From NCBI GenBank assembly GCA_007922195.1, contig ML681971.1:18828238-18892237 (forward strand): 64,000 bases of DNA, written 5' to 3'. Made by a program: the position numbers and the translations under genes. The notes beneath the pieces are model-generated. The model was not told the DNA's origin. It saw nothing but the letters and a program-made list of their open reading frames with translations, and searched no databases. This document shows positions 10,794 to 22,359 of this stretch, piece by piece. Source of the stretch: Podocnemis expansa. Its lineage: Eukaryota > Chordata > Testudines > Podocnemididae. Position 1 is the stretch's first letter; every line of letters begins with the position of its first letter.

Positions 10794-13519
10794 GTGAGCT
10801 TATTTGGGACGCAAAATGAGGGAAGGGATTTAAAGCATGAGGAGACAGTACATCCAAGTTGTCTGGCTTCTCAGGGGTTAAATATTCACTTTGGTGCTCT
10901 TTTAAACATATAGATGGGCTAATCCACACAGATGAATCACACTGGCATTCAGTTTTGACCTGGATACAGTATTCAGGTGTGGGTCCATCTGTGATTAAAG
11001 CACTTTGGGGATTTAGTATAGACCTATATCCCAACGTTTATACTGCAGAATCTGCAAGATTATCCTTCACAATCACTATGGGACCCATCTTGTCATCCTC
11101 TTTCATCTTCTTTCTCATTGAGTCTGGATGTGCTTAGCTATGTTTGAGAGGGTCTTAAATTTTCCGAGGAGGAATTGGACTAAGCACTATAAACACATTG
11201 TGGCTTGTTCTTGGAGCAATTGGCTCAGATTGTGTCCATTGTTCATCCAGAAGACCAAAGGGCAAAATTCTCTCTCAGTTTACACTATTTTATGTGTGCA
11301 ATGACAGGTACCCCCACTATATAAAGTAATTAAGCCAAACAGGAAATTCAACTCCTGTCAGCCTTGATTTCACTGGATGAACTTTGCTCTGCTCTGGTAG
11401 GGTAAGAAGGGAGACTTTTGGGTGGCACAAACACCTTCCTTTGTGCTTGGGGTCTTCAGGGACCAGTTGAACCCAGGCTGGAAGGCAACAGGATATGCTG
11501 ATTCTGCATCAACATCAGATATAGTTCTCTGGAGTTCTTCCCATAACTTGTAGCCACTCCCTACCAACATACATTCTGAGAAGGAACGCAACAATGAAAC
11601 TGCCTGCTCTCTCTGTACACAAAAGTTGAAGGAAATTTGTAGGCCCAGAGGCGTAATTCACGCCCCGTTCATTAGCCCTAGTGAAGCTGGACTGGAGTTT
11701 TAAATTATTTCACAGTGTGTATGTTCTGCTGAATTTTTAATGGAAAGTTTTTAATTCCAAGTATTAAAGTATTAGTCTAGGCATGATGCAAAGTAAAACA
11801 ATAATATCAAATATTAATATCTACAGTCCTCCTATTTGCCGAACCAAAACCTCAGCCTCCTTATAAATTAAGTCATTTGTTATTTTGCTTTGTCCAAATG
11901 ATGCAATAACTTGTGTAACTATCTTCCAGGAAGAAACAGGCAACAACATGTTTCAAGTGAGAGCTAAAAAACCCCTTACATGAATGACTTTTAATTGCTG
12001 CTTGGATGTTTGCAGTTGGCTGTGCAAGGGAAAAGAGGTTCCCATTTGAAATGTGTCTGTGATCTGACTGGAGCTGACTGTCATTTAGAAGAAGACCCCT
12101 TTACATCACCCTGGCAGTGGAAAGGGACTCCTTATGGTTGGTATAAATTGATTGCACAGTGGTGTACAGGGTCCTTGGTATAAATGGGAATCAGGCCCAG
12201 ACTCTGTATGTTGCACAGTGCTTGAATTCAGAGCCTTGATTAGCAATTGTATCCTTCCCTTATTGCAGCTTTTTCTTTTTCTGCAATCTGTGCCTTTCCC
12301 ATATCTCTCTCACTTTCTCTGCCTTCACTGCATGACCTGTAAACAGCATTGCTGGAGTAGGTCACCTGGGCTTTCTGCTTGGCTTTTTGTAGAGAATAGA
12401 GCAAGCTGTGATGTTATCTGGAAAGCTGATATCTGGGTGACGTTCAGCCATGGGCAGAAGTCAGCACCAAGACTGTTCACCACTTTAGTCCTATTTCGAG
12501 GGCAAGAGGGAGGTGCAGATTACCCTAGAGTGGAACAGGGAATGAAGGACTGTTATCCACAGCATTGCTTTACATGCCTTCATTCTTCAGGCAAACTCCC
12601 ACTGACGTCCAAGGCAGTGTCTCTGAGAAAAAGCTGAAAAGGACCTTGGGCTTTATTCTGAAAAACAGTGGGATAGCTAGAACCCCAACAGGTGTAAATC
12701 ATTGTAGCTGCATTGAAGTCAGGGGAGCTATGCTAAGTCAGACCACCTAGAGATCTAGCCCAACAAATTTACAGGCAGATCAAAGCATTTCTAAATGTAT
12801 CTCCCGGCAGCAAATAAATATCATATTAGAAACCCATCTAACTGCCAGCTAGAGAGGTAATGTTCATCTTCCCCATTGGAAGTCACAGTGGAATTCAATC
12901 ACAAATAATACCATTTATCAGAATATCCTTTTCTTTATCTCTTTTTTAAATCTCCATTTCATACGGCTTTCTTCAGAGTTCTATTGACACTGTCTCAGTC
13001 ATCGCTAAAGTAGATAACAGTCCCTGTAGTCATGAAATACATTCCAGGTATATCAGATATTTTTTTCTTTTTATTGATGCTGAAAGCAATGGGGGAAAAA
13101 CACGTTCTTAAAATTAAATACTCTAAAATAATAATAAAAAACCCTACCTTTGCAATTTGCATAAGAAAATGCTTATCATTACTTTTTTATTAAAGAATTT
13201 TCAATATAATCAACAATAATAAAATAAAAAGTTTCTCAGTCTTTGGTGCAAACCAAAGGTGTCAGTTCTGAAATGAAATATGTTAGGGATGAGAGCCACT
13301 TCGTGAGTAGTAAAATACACAAAGCCAAGGAAGAAAGTCATATTTAATATTACCTGATTCTGTTTAGCTTTCAGGTTTTCAATGTGTTTATAGGTCCTGT
13401 TTTAAACAAACATTAAAATCTTTTTTCTTCTCTTCATTTTGTTGACAAATGAAAGGTGTTATTTTATAACCATAATAATATGTTCTTGGCATACCCTGTG
13501 TGGATTTCAAAGTGATTTG
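10794..13519. other. Intervening DNA with no recognised gene
   Basis: Mostly AT-rich sequence with short, motif-free open frames. Around 12640-12745 the phrase tgtaaatcattgtagctgcattgaagtcag resembles a dispersed repeat seen in similar wording elsewhere in the window (21240-21320, 40690-40740), but I cannot name the family. Confidence 0.45.
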
Positions 13520-13845
13520 AGGTGGAAACTCAGGCAAGGGTCCCATTTTCAGTTTTACAGAGAGGGAAACTGAGGCACAACAGGGGTTGTCTCTAGGTTC
13601 TTATGTTGCCCTTATCTTTGTAGTAACTGAGCACATTTCTGGAGTACAGTAAGTGATATGACTAACATCTGACACGTAGTTATTCTTTCTCATCCTCTCC
13701 TTTGGGAGAATTGTGTGTACAATGCCATATTTTGTTTTGGTAGGGAGTTGAATAACTTGCCTAAGTCAAACTGCAAGTGAGCAGTAAGATCAGGAGGAGC
13801 TATCCTGGCTCCTACATCTTTGCTATGAGAAGTCTTTCCATTTAT
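13520..13845 (+). repeat. MIR-like SINE
   Basis: Contains tttacagagagggaaactgaggcac and, further on, gaataacttgcctaagtcaaactgcaag...tggctcct. These match the conserved core and distal part of MIR in the expected order, with extra sequence between them (about 13600-13740) that may be a later insertion. Confidence 0.55.
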
Positions 13846-13860
13846 TACATGTCTAGTACC

Positions 13861-14392
13861 CAGGGCCAGCTCAAGGGGTTGTGGTGCCCCATGCCAAATT
13901 TTGCTTTAGTGCCCCCCCATCTCATTCATGTAAGCTGAAAAAGGTTTTCCAAATTGTATTTACAACCTAAAATTCAAATAGCAAGACCAATTCATTCCTT
14001 TATCTAACTAAGAAAATAAAAAGTAATATTGATGAATTTAAGTTTAGTAAGTAACATTTATCAGAATGTCTGTCTAGCTACAGGCACAGGTGAAGGAGAC
14101 AGAGGGGGTGCTGGCACAAGCAGTGTGGCTCCTCTTCACCATCGTGGCTTCACCAACTCCTTCCCGAACTCCTTCTCAAATTCACCTAAGCTCCCTTTAT
14201 ATAGAGAGCTACTCTAGTCAGGGCAGGCCCTAGGGGTTGTGATGCCCTGAGCCAGCTTGTCAACTCTGTGCCTGTGGAGGCAGGAGGGCAGGGCTGCGCC
14301 AGCTGTCACGTGGTGGCAGGGCTGGGCCAGGACCCCTAAGTTTCAGTGCCCTGAGCCAGTACCACACTTGCTCATTGGTTAAGCCAGCCCTG
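13861..14392. mobile_element. Non-autonomous element with CAGGGCCAGCTC / GAGCCAGCCCTG-type ends, possibly hAT
   Basis: Left end cagggccagctcaagg and right end aagccagccctg form a terminal inverted repeat, and both sides carry the phrase gtggtgccc/cagtgccctgagcc. A second copy of the left-end motif begins near 14219 (cagggcaggccctaggggttgtgatgccc), so two related elements may be nested or overlapping. The flanking 8-mers do not match convincingly, so the hAT assignment is tentative. Confidence 0.5.
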
Positions 14393-14399
14393 ACTGTAG

Positions 14400-14545
14400 A
14401 AGTCTGAACACTGGCCTGGGAAGCAGATTTTGAATGTCACGCTAACAAGTACTGTGGAGCAAGTCAGTTTTTCCATTTGCAATATAGGGACAATAATACT
14501 TATCCACCACAGAGTGAGGTTATTCTCTGTGCCTCGGAGTAAATC
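14400..14545 (-). repeat. MIR-like SINE
   Basis: Reads tggcctgggaagcagattt, then caagtcagtttttccatttgcaatatagggacaataatac, in the order expected for MIR on the minus strand. Confidence 0.5.
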
Positions 14546-14639
14546 TTTGTAGCACAGCTGGATTGGAGCTGCAAAGTCCAGGTCCAGACCTAAAACTTCC
14601 CCAAATTCCTGTGTACTTGGACACAGGCTACTCATTCCT

Positions 14640-15630
14640 CTAGGTTTCTATCTTTTTTTTTTTTTTAAAGTACTTGAGAAGCTGTCTGTAGGAACTTATG
14701 TGGGGCGGAGGCAGTTAATTTCATTAGGCCACTCCCCCAGCACATTTTCCCATGGGTAACTCCCCTGATATTGTCTCTCTCTGGGATTCTTTGTCTCAAA
14801 CATACAATAAGTGCAGCTTGCCATTTGCCCCTGACAGAAGGCTGGATGAATCACAACGTATTTTTGTTCATTAAGTTGCAGTGAATCTTTTCAATGGTAA
14901 TCTGCCTTTAATCATGCCTCTGAAATACCAGTGAGCTCAATGAGAAGCTCCCTTGGTTACTGCCAAGATCGCAGCAAGCTTTTGTACAACCATTGGAGAT
15001 CATTTGTTCTGATGAAGGAAGTCATCATTTTTCAGTTTCAGTGTCAAGCAAGAGGGTGAGCACTACTGGTGATATGTAAAACGGGGTCCTGTTGAACCAG
15101 TCTGATAAATGAACAGGAGCAGCAGAATCCGTACTGATAAAAGCTTGTGAACAGGCGAACAGAGTGCAGAGTAATGGCACAACCTCTATATAAACCTGGT
15201 TCCATCCACCAACTGCATGTAAATTAATGCTGCTAAATCTCTAGTGGCTACATTTGCCTCCAAATTAGGCCAAAGTCATGTGAGCTAGTATCCCCTAGCA
15301 ACCCTGCATTTTATTTAAAGCTGGTATGAGGCTGTGAATATAAAATAAAGATTGAAAAATTCATGTACTTGCACCCCCGTTGGGCATTTTCAAAATGGAC
15401 AGTTGCTTATTTCCTGTGCCACTTCAGGTCCAGATCTGAAAATGGTGCTAATACAATCCTTTGAGATGCTAACCCTGAAGGCTGGGACTGGAGAACTGCA
15501 TGAAAATTTCATCTGATTACAAAAAGCTCAGCACACTATCCCAGATGCAGCCGTTTGGAAATATTAATGTTTCTGTTGAACAAGAGTCTTTTCTTCTCCT
15601 TGGTAATAAGAGAGAGTGAGTTGTGATGTG
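14640..15630. other. Intervening DNA with no recognised feature
   Basis: No coding frame with a recognisable motif, no clear terminal repeat and no RNA gene. Confidence 0.45.
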
Positions 15631-15897
15631 TTAGACTTCAACCTAACATCAATTGGTATACCTCCCTTGGTTTCAACAGATTTACAGGGGCGGAGGGCCT
15701 GGCTAGAAATCCGTAATCTGGTTCCAGATCAAATCTCCCTGCAGAATGCAGGGCTTTTGGATTCAAACTATTATTTGAGAGGGAGCTCAGCAGGCAGATT
15801 AGCATTGGGTCCCTCCCTCTACTCTCACTGGGGACAAGGCAAGCCGGCCAAAAGCAGTGGCCTGGTTCAGAGCTGCCAGTCCACCCCATCCTAACGC

Positions 15898-16036
15898 GCA
15901 CTGCTTTCGGCTCTGTTCCAGAGTAGCGGGGAGATGGCAGAAGGCAGCACAGGACCTGTACTGCTACCCTCGCCCCCAGGCATGCTGTCTCCTGCCTCCT
16001 CCCTGCTGCTCCGGCACAGAGCCGAAAGCAGTGCAT
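15898..16036. repeat. Foldback with 19-bp arms
   Basis: gcactgctttcggctctgt at 15898-15916 is repeated as its exact reverse complement, acagagccgaaagcagtgc, at about 16018-16036, around a GC-rich loop of about 100 bp. It probably lies inside a longer decayed transposon whose right end is ccctagggacagccctg near 16252. Confidence 0.7.
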
Positions 16037-16297
16037 GTGGTTTGGGGAGCGGAGGGGGTCTGGACTGGCAGCACTGAATCAGGCTGCTGCTTTTTGCCAA
16101 CTCTCCTGGTCTCCGGCATGGGATGGCCAGAGCAGAGGCCTGCCCCTCCCCTGTGCCAGCCGGCCCCTCCTCCCAGTCCTGGTGAGGGTGAGTGGAGGCC
16201 CTGCAAAAGATGATTCACCGGGGGCCCCACATCCCCCTAGGGACAGCCCTGGTCAGAAGTGCTGGAGAACTACCCTGGAATGTGCAGACACTTATGT

Positions 16298-16475
16298 CAG
16301 TGGTTTTCAACTTTTTGTGAGTCATGACACCTTTGGCAGCGTATCACAACCATACAGGACACAACAATCCATCCCTCCTAAGCTGAATCCAGCCATGTCT
16401 GCAACTCTTCATGACACACTTACTGCTGTGTGTCGACACAGTAATGTGTCCAGACACGGTGATTGAGAACCGCTG
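16298..16475. mobile_element. 178-bp non-autonomous hAT element
   Basis: Starts cagtggttttcaac and ends gattgagaaccgctg (inverted ends). It is flanked by acttatgt (16290-16297) and acttaggt (16476-16483), an 8-bp duplication with one mismatch and TA at its centre. Confidence 0.88.
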
Positions 16476-16483
16476 ACTTAGGT

Positions 16484-17540
16484 AACCTCTCCTGGGATTT
16501 GTTTAAGATATGGCCCACTCCAACTCTCACTGAACACTATGGAAGGTTCCTATTGGCTTGAATGGGAGTCAAATCAGCCATTTTCTTTTAAGCAAAATCT
16601 TAATTGTGTGCTGTCGCATTTTTTTCCTTCCAAATTGTTTTGTAGAAAGCTTTCAACTGGATCAAACGTAGTTTTGTTGGTACAGTATTTTATTAAGCTG
16701 TAGAAATGCATGGGGGAGATGCTGCTGACCAGTTTCCTTCAAGGCAGGCCTGAGCCAAAAATCTGTGAGAATGGCAACTTGCTGCAATCTGTAGGAGAAT
16801 TTTGGAAAGATGTGCATGAGTAAACTCGTGTTCCTGGCCTGACAGCAAGGGCCTTTCATCTACACACCACTGTAAATGTATCCCCCTAGTCATTGTGCAT
16901 TCTGTGTGGAACAGGGCAAAATTTGCAGTCAAAACTCTTTTTTTAAAATACAGATTCAGCTACATTAAAATGTTTCATGACTTTATAATGGATTTCCCAA
17001 ATGGTTTCAGTCAAAATAACTCCAGCAATAAACCCTCTGTAAAAATCTGAGGCTTCTTGATTTCGGGAAGGAAGAGTCAAAATAACTTTTGTTTGAACAT
17101 GATCTCTTCTTCTTTTTAAAAAAAGTTATCAAATGTTTTTAAATTGTCAAAATCAAAACTATTTGTTCAATTTGAAATCATTTTTTGAATTTTGTTCTCA
17201 GTTTTAGTTGAATGGAAACTTCTTTCAAATCTTTCAGCACAATTAATTTTCTGTCTTTTTAAAAGTATCCCAAAGGTCTCAAAGAATCCATTATTCACAC
17301 AGCTCTAGTTCATGTTCTTCTCTGTGCAAAAGTAACCTACTTCTCACTGTATGTTGTGTCCCTCTGTGCCCAGTCCATTAAGGATATGGGGGTCTGTTAC
17401 ACTGCTCAGCTTGAAAGCTTGGCTCTTTATCTCAAGTTTTAAAGATCCATTAGTACTGGAGATCTGTAATTCAGTCCCTGAGTTGGCCAAGATGGTAGCT
17501 GTCACATAAATTCAATGAACCTCCTTTGCCCTGCAACATG
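16484..17540. other. Intervening DNA with no recognised feature
   Basis: AT-rich sequence with no coding or structural signal that I can support. Confidence 0.45.
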
Positions 17541-17541
17541 T

Positions 17542-17633
17542 TCAGTCATTTACACCTGTGCAAAATAGATGTTAAATACTACTAAAGCAGAATAGCATTT
17601 ATTTCCCATTTTGTACAGGTGTAAGGTAACTGA
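17542..17633. repeat. Small foldback around ttacacctgtgcaaaat
   Basis: tcagtcatttacacctgtgc (from 17542) and its imperfect reverse complement tgtacaggtgtaaggtaact (to about 17631) flank about 40 bp. It looks like a small palindromic MITE; its family is unknown to me. Confidence 0.5.
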
Positions 17634-18683
17634 CTGGACAAAACCTAAGGCAATGGACAATCAGATCCAATGACTGAACTTTGAGACTTTGTGCTCACCC
17701 ACAACCATTTCAGATTTGAGGATAATTTATATCTCCAGGACAGTGGCACTGCTATGGGCACCCATGTGGCCCCACAATATGTCGACATCTTTATGGGGGA
17801 CTTAGAGCAACATTTCCTCAAGTCTCATCCCAAAACACCTCTCCTTTACCTACACTACACTGATGACATCTTCATCATCTGAGCCCATGGCAGGGATGCT
17901 CTTGAAGATTTTCACAGAGGTTTCAACTATTTCCACTCCACAGTTAAACTCAGTCTGGAACACTCCACACAAGAGATCCACTTTCTTGACACTACAGTAC
18001 AAATCAGGGATAGACACATCATCACCACCCTATACCAAAAACCTACTGATTGGTATATTTACCTACATCCTTCGAGCTTCCATCCTAAACACACCACATG
18101 ATCCATTATCTACAGTCAAGCCCTAAGATATAACCGCATTTGCTCTGATCCCTCAGGCAGAGACAGACATCTTGAGGATCTCTATCAAGCATTCTTAAAA
18201 CTACAGTACCCACCGGGGGAAGTAAGAAAACAAATTGACAGAGCTAGATGGGTACCCCAAAGTCATCTTCTGCAGGAGAGGCTCGAGAAAGAAAACAATA
18301 GAATGCCACTAGTCACCACATACAACCCTCAAGTCAGACCTCTGCAATAGATCATTAAGGACCTACAGCTTATTCTACAAGATGATCTCTCACTCTCTCA
18401 AGCCTTGGGAGACAGACCTCTCCTTGCCTACCGACAGCCACCCAATCTTAAACAGATACTCACCAGCAACTACCGATCTAACAACAGAAACATTAAAGCA
18501 GGCACACACCCCTGCAACAAACTATGCTGGTAAGTCTGCCCACATATCTGCACAATAGACACTGTCACAGGTACTAATCAAGGCAGCTACTCCATCAAAG
18601 GCTCATTTACCTGCTCATATACTAATGTGATCTATGCCATCATGTGCCAGAAATGCCCCAAAACCTTATACATTGGACAAACT

Positions 18684-19651
18684 TAGGGTTACCAGACATC
18701 CAGCAAAAGGAGGACATGTCCTCCTTTTTGCCTTGATGTCCTCTGTCCTCCAGGCATTTTAAAAATAGGTGCTTTTGTCCAGCTTTTTACTGATCAGGAA
18801 TAGAATGTTAAAAACCCCTCTAACAGCCCAGTTACGGAGTGGGGGATTTTCCCCCGGCAGCTGAAGACTGGAGGTGGTCATATGCACACACCGCCCAATC
18901 ACAGCTCAGCACAAACCAGGCCTTTTCACTAAGAGCTCAGGTATCCCCTGACTCAGTAGGCTACTTTTGTAAAGTTCATTGGATAGTTCATTTGATAAAA
19001 ATGGTGTCTTTTAACCTTGAGGTTGTGGGTTCAAGATCTCTCAGAGGCACTTTTACTTATGGCCCTTGCTCCCTACAAAAGGGCTAAATGGGGGGGGGGA
19101 GAAAAATAGGGATACTAATAAAGTGAAGGAAAATAAGTTTACCATAAATAAAATTACTGTCAGGGACCAATTAAATAAAACCACTGAAGGGGCAAGTTTG
19201 ATGAACTGGACAGAAACAATTTAGGACATCTTTTTAAACTGTAAAAATGGGCTGCTCTGGAAAATGAAATATGAGAAGTGAGTTAACTGGGGGTTTTTTC
19301 CTTTTTTTTTTCTTAACTTTTTAAAGTACTTTTCAAGTTTATATTTGAAAATTTAGTTTTTTAACTTTAATCTCATGAACATTAATGAAAGGGTTATGAA
19401 AAACTTTTATTTAATGAAAAAATCCAGTTTTCGGTAAAAGAAAACATTTTAGTAATTGTCTTTATTTTAAAATAATTTAAAAACATGATATTCTGCAGTT
19501 TTAATGATACATTCATTAATCATTACCCATTTTCCATGACATAATATGGTAATAGCAATTATATTAATATTACATTTTCTCCGCTCCTCCAATATCCTCC
19601 TTTTCAGACCTCCCTGTCATCCTTTCTGTGCTTTGGTATCTGGTAAACCTA
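18684..19651. mobile_element. 968-bp hAT element inserted into the Penelope nuclease domain
   Basis: Ends tagggttaccagac and atctggtaaaccta are inverted copies and match the 309-bp element at 3322-3630. The 8-bp flanks are gacaaact (18676-18683) and gacaaaca (19652-19659), one mismatch. Removing the element and one duplicate rejoins the YIGQT coding sequence to the rest of the nuclease, independent proof of the boundaries. The inside is AT-rich, shares the gtcctcctttt phrase and includes a tRNA-Lys-like segment. Confidence 0.9.
18978..19049 (+). tRNA. tRNA-Lys(TTT)-like sequence, probably SINE-derived and not functional
   Basis: The order ggatagttcatttgataaaa (D-arm/A box), gtcttttaacctt (anticodon arm, TTT at about 19010-19012) and gtgggttcaagatctct (T-arm/B box) matches tRNA-Lys over about 70 bp. 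The acceptor ends do not pair well and the A box is damaged, so a working tRNA is unlikely. Turtles carry a polIII SINE derived from tRNA-Lys, which would explain it. Confidence 0.6.
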
Positions 19652-20039
19652 GACAAACAGGATGATCCCTGGGCAAAAGAATAAATGAACACAAAACTGA
19701 CATCGGAAATCACAAAACAAAAAAACCAGTTGCTGAGCACTTCCAACTTTCTTATCATTCTACAAACCAATTGTTAACGACTGTACTCAGAGCCATCAAT
19801 GGGACATCAAGACTTCAAAGAGTAACAGCTGAACTGGAATTAATATGCAAATTAAATTGTGCGAAAGCAGGATTAAATTGAGACTATGGCTTCTTTTCCC
19901 ATTATAAAAGGTAATTTGACTTCAGCCTTCCCAGGGTTTGATCCTAACAACTGCTCTGATTTGCTGTTACTGTTTGACTTGATCCTATGTTTTACACTCC
20001 CTTGCATTTATTTTCATTCCATTTGGTAAATTCCCCAAT

Positions 20040-20145
20040 CTTCAAAGCATCTGATAAAGTGGGATTTTCTCCCATGAAAGCTCATGCAAAAAATATAAAT
20101 CTGTTAGTCTTTAAGTGCCACATGACTCCTTGTTCTTTTACTGGA
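20040..20145 (+). repeat. 3' tail of the Penelope-like element
   Basis: Follows the nuclease frame by about 135 bp and reads catctgataaagtgggattttctcc, gaaagctcatgc and tgttagtctttaagtgccac. The same tail recurs alone or as inverted pairs at 29440-30465, 33738-33785, 34683-34805 and 35705-35850. Confidence 0.75.
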
Positions 20146-20749
20146 CTGGACTTACACAGCTGCTCCTTTGGAAATTCAAAAGAGATACTTCTGAATTATT
20201 CACAAGAATGGGAGAATAGAGATCAGCCCTGACTATTTCCTGCCTCCCCCGACTGCAGACTGAATGCACCAAAAGCACTTGAGTCATGAATAGAGAGGAT
20301 GACTGCCAAACAGAGCCAGCCTCAGTGTGCTTTTAGTACAGAGAAGAAAGATTTGGCTGGGACCATGCTGGAAACAAAAGGGAGTCTGGCAAAAACCACA
20401 GAACTAACCAATGGCAACTGCTAGCAAAATATTGTCAACTGCCAAATTTCTGACTGTTTAATATTGAAGTTCAAAGAGGGATTTTGCAGTGAGAAAAGAA
20501 CAGAACATCAAATTATTTCTGGTTTCTGTAACAAGCCAGGTTAATTGGGAGGTCTTTTTTGATATGTGCTGCAGAGAAGCTCAGTGGAAAAGAGGTAGGC
20601 TCCTATAGGTTCACATTGTTTGCCTAGGCTGGGGCAAACTTAACTTCTGTCTGTGCCTTGACAGTAGCTGTGTTTTGGGGAGGCTGAACCAGGGGTGTAG
20701 TGAATCAATGCCTTAGTGGAGCTCAAGGGGTATGCAGGATCCTCTATAT

Positions 20750-21061
20750 CAGTGGTCTCAAACTCAAATCACCACAAGGGCCGCACGAAGACTAGTACAT
20801 TAGCCTGATGGCTACACAACTGAAGTCTTTTCATACAATGATACAAAGTATAGTGAAAATGAAGAGTAACATATATGTGCCAAGAGTAAGTAGGTAAGAA
20901 GTACTTTTGTTCAAGATGGAAGAAGACAAAAAGCAAGCAAATAAACACACTTTAACTTTTGCATTATCAATTATTTGAGAAATTCTAAGTGCCATTGTGG
21001 GCCTCAGGAAATAACTTGAGGGGCCACACGCGGCCAATGGGCCATGGTTTTGAGACCCCTG
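20750..21061. mobile_element. 312-bp non-autonomous hAT element
   Basis: Starts cagtggtctcaaact and ends ggttttgagacccctg. It is flanked by ctctatat (20742-20749) and ctctacat (21062-21069), one mismatch, TA at the centre of the left copy. The interior includes agggccgcacgaag and ggggccacacgcggcc near the two ends. Confidence 0.9.
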
Positions 21062-21069
21062 CTCTACAT

Positions 21070-22280
21070 TAAGGTGATTTTCAGCATGAGTATTTGATAT
21101 TAATAGATATTAATTTGATATTAATAGTTCATTTCATGCAATGAACATCCATATCTTTTCCAAAGGATCTCTACAGTCATAGTGCATAGCATTGTCCTTT
21201 TTTGGTTTCTGTGCTGTAGTAGTACTCATGAAAACATGGACCAGCACATGCAAATGAGCATAGTGTCACTAAAATCAATGGAGTGATACTTAGTTACACT
21301 AGCAGAGGATCTGGCCCAATATAGAAAAGCTACTTTATATTTTATAATCCCCCTAAACATTTACATACTTCAGAATTGATGGTTCTTCTATAATACCTTT
21401 CCATTTTAGCCTTATTGACTGTTCTGTCAAGCTTCTCAGTTCTAAGTATTCCCAGTGTTACAATTTATTGACAATAGGGTTCTGCTGAAGAGATGCAAAT
21501 AAAACTAATGATGGATCTGGAAATAATTGTCCTATTTCCAGGATATCATTCTGAATCTATGTTTCTAGTAAATCCCATTTTCCATTTTCATAGTGTGATA
21601 TTGCAGACTGATTTGTCAGATTTATGAAAGTATTTGAACATTAAACCTTGTGCTAGAAGGAAACTTATGTTCTTTCTGAATATTTTACAGTATTAAGAAA
21701 GGGGTAAAATCTCTTTAAATACACTGTGCTGGTTTGTAATTGTATCAGTTTAAGGCATTCTTTCTCAGTTAGAACTCAATCAGGGGTTTTTCCAACCTGT
21801 ATAGAAACTGTTTTATGGTGAACGATACTTTCCTTGGAGTAAATGATTTCTTTTCTCATCTATGTCTTTAAGCTATCAATGATCTCATTAAAGCACCTAT
21901 TGGTGTGATCCAAAAGTCAAGTGGAAATTCACCAATTGACTTCAGTAGTGACTCTGTTAGGATTTATATGCCTATAGATTGAGATTTTTCTCTTGAATTT
22001 GGGTTATAAAGAAGGATCAGGATAGGTTTTAAAAACCAACTTGTGGTAAACAAATGACACAATCATTTTACTGCTTGTAAGCAATGTATTTTCTTTGTGC
22101 CTCAACATTTACAAGAAGCAATTAATAAAAGTCCAAACAAATCAGCTAACAAATGCAATTTTTTCTTCTGAATGGAGAGAGGTTAGATCTAATACCTAAG
22201 AACAATCATGTATAAGAAATAATTAGTTGCACTACTCCAGCACCACTGAATAGTTTAAAAACTTTAATAATGCCTCATGC
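21070..22280. other. Intervening DNA with no recognised feature
   Basis: AT-rich sequence without a supportable coding frame, RNA gene or transposon boundary. Confidence 0.45.
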
Positions 22281-22284
22281 CACT

Positions 22285-22350
22285 CCTGAACAGTAGAAGA
22301 GGATTATCCTCATCCTCAATTTGCGTATGGGGAAACCAAGTCACGGAGAC
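22285..22350 (+). repeat. MIR-like SINE fragment
   Basis: The phrase ttatcctcatcctcaatttgcg followed by tatggggaaaccaagtcacggag matches the MIR core on the plus strand. The boundaries are approximate. Confidence 0.5.
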
Positions 22351-22359
22351 AAAGAATGA

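Larger units (their letters stand above)
17691..19905 (+). pseudogene. Penelope-like retroelement: reverse transcriptase and GIY-YIG endonuclease, truncated and interrupted
   Basis: Penelope-like elements copy RNA at nicked target DNA with a telomerase-related reverse transcriptase, and many add a C-terminal GIY-YIG nuclease. Here the frame opens with LTHNHFRFEDNLYLQDSGTAMGTHVAPQY, then YLHYTDDIFII, the catalytic RT box (YxDD) of this class, followed at once by a TGA. It continues in frame with EIHFLDTTVQI, TLYQKPTDWYIYLHPSSFHP and RICSDPSGRDRHLEDLYQAF, with a TAG after VRPLQ and another after KLCW. The nuclease part starts MCQKCPKTLYIGQT, where a hAT element (18684-19651) interrupts it, and resumes with GKRINEHKTDIGNH. 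The 5' part of the RT is missing. Several stops make it inactive. Confidence 0.85.

Noticed and set aside
17863..18126. 87-codon plus-strand frame after the Penelope RT box
   Set aside because: It is in a different frame from the Penelope coding sequence, which continues past a stop in its own frame.
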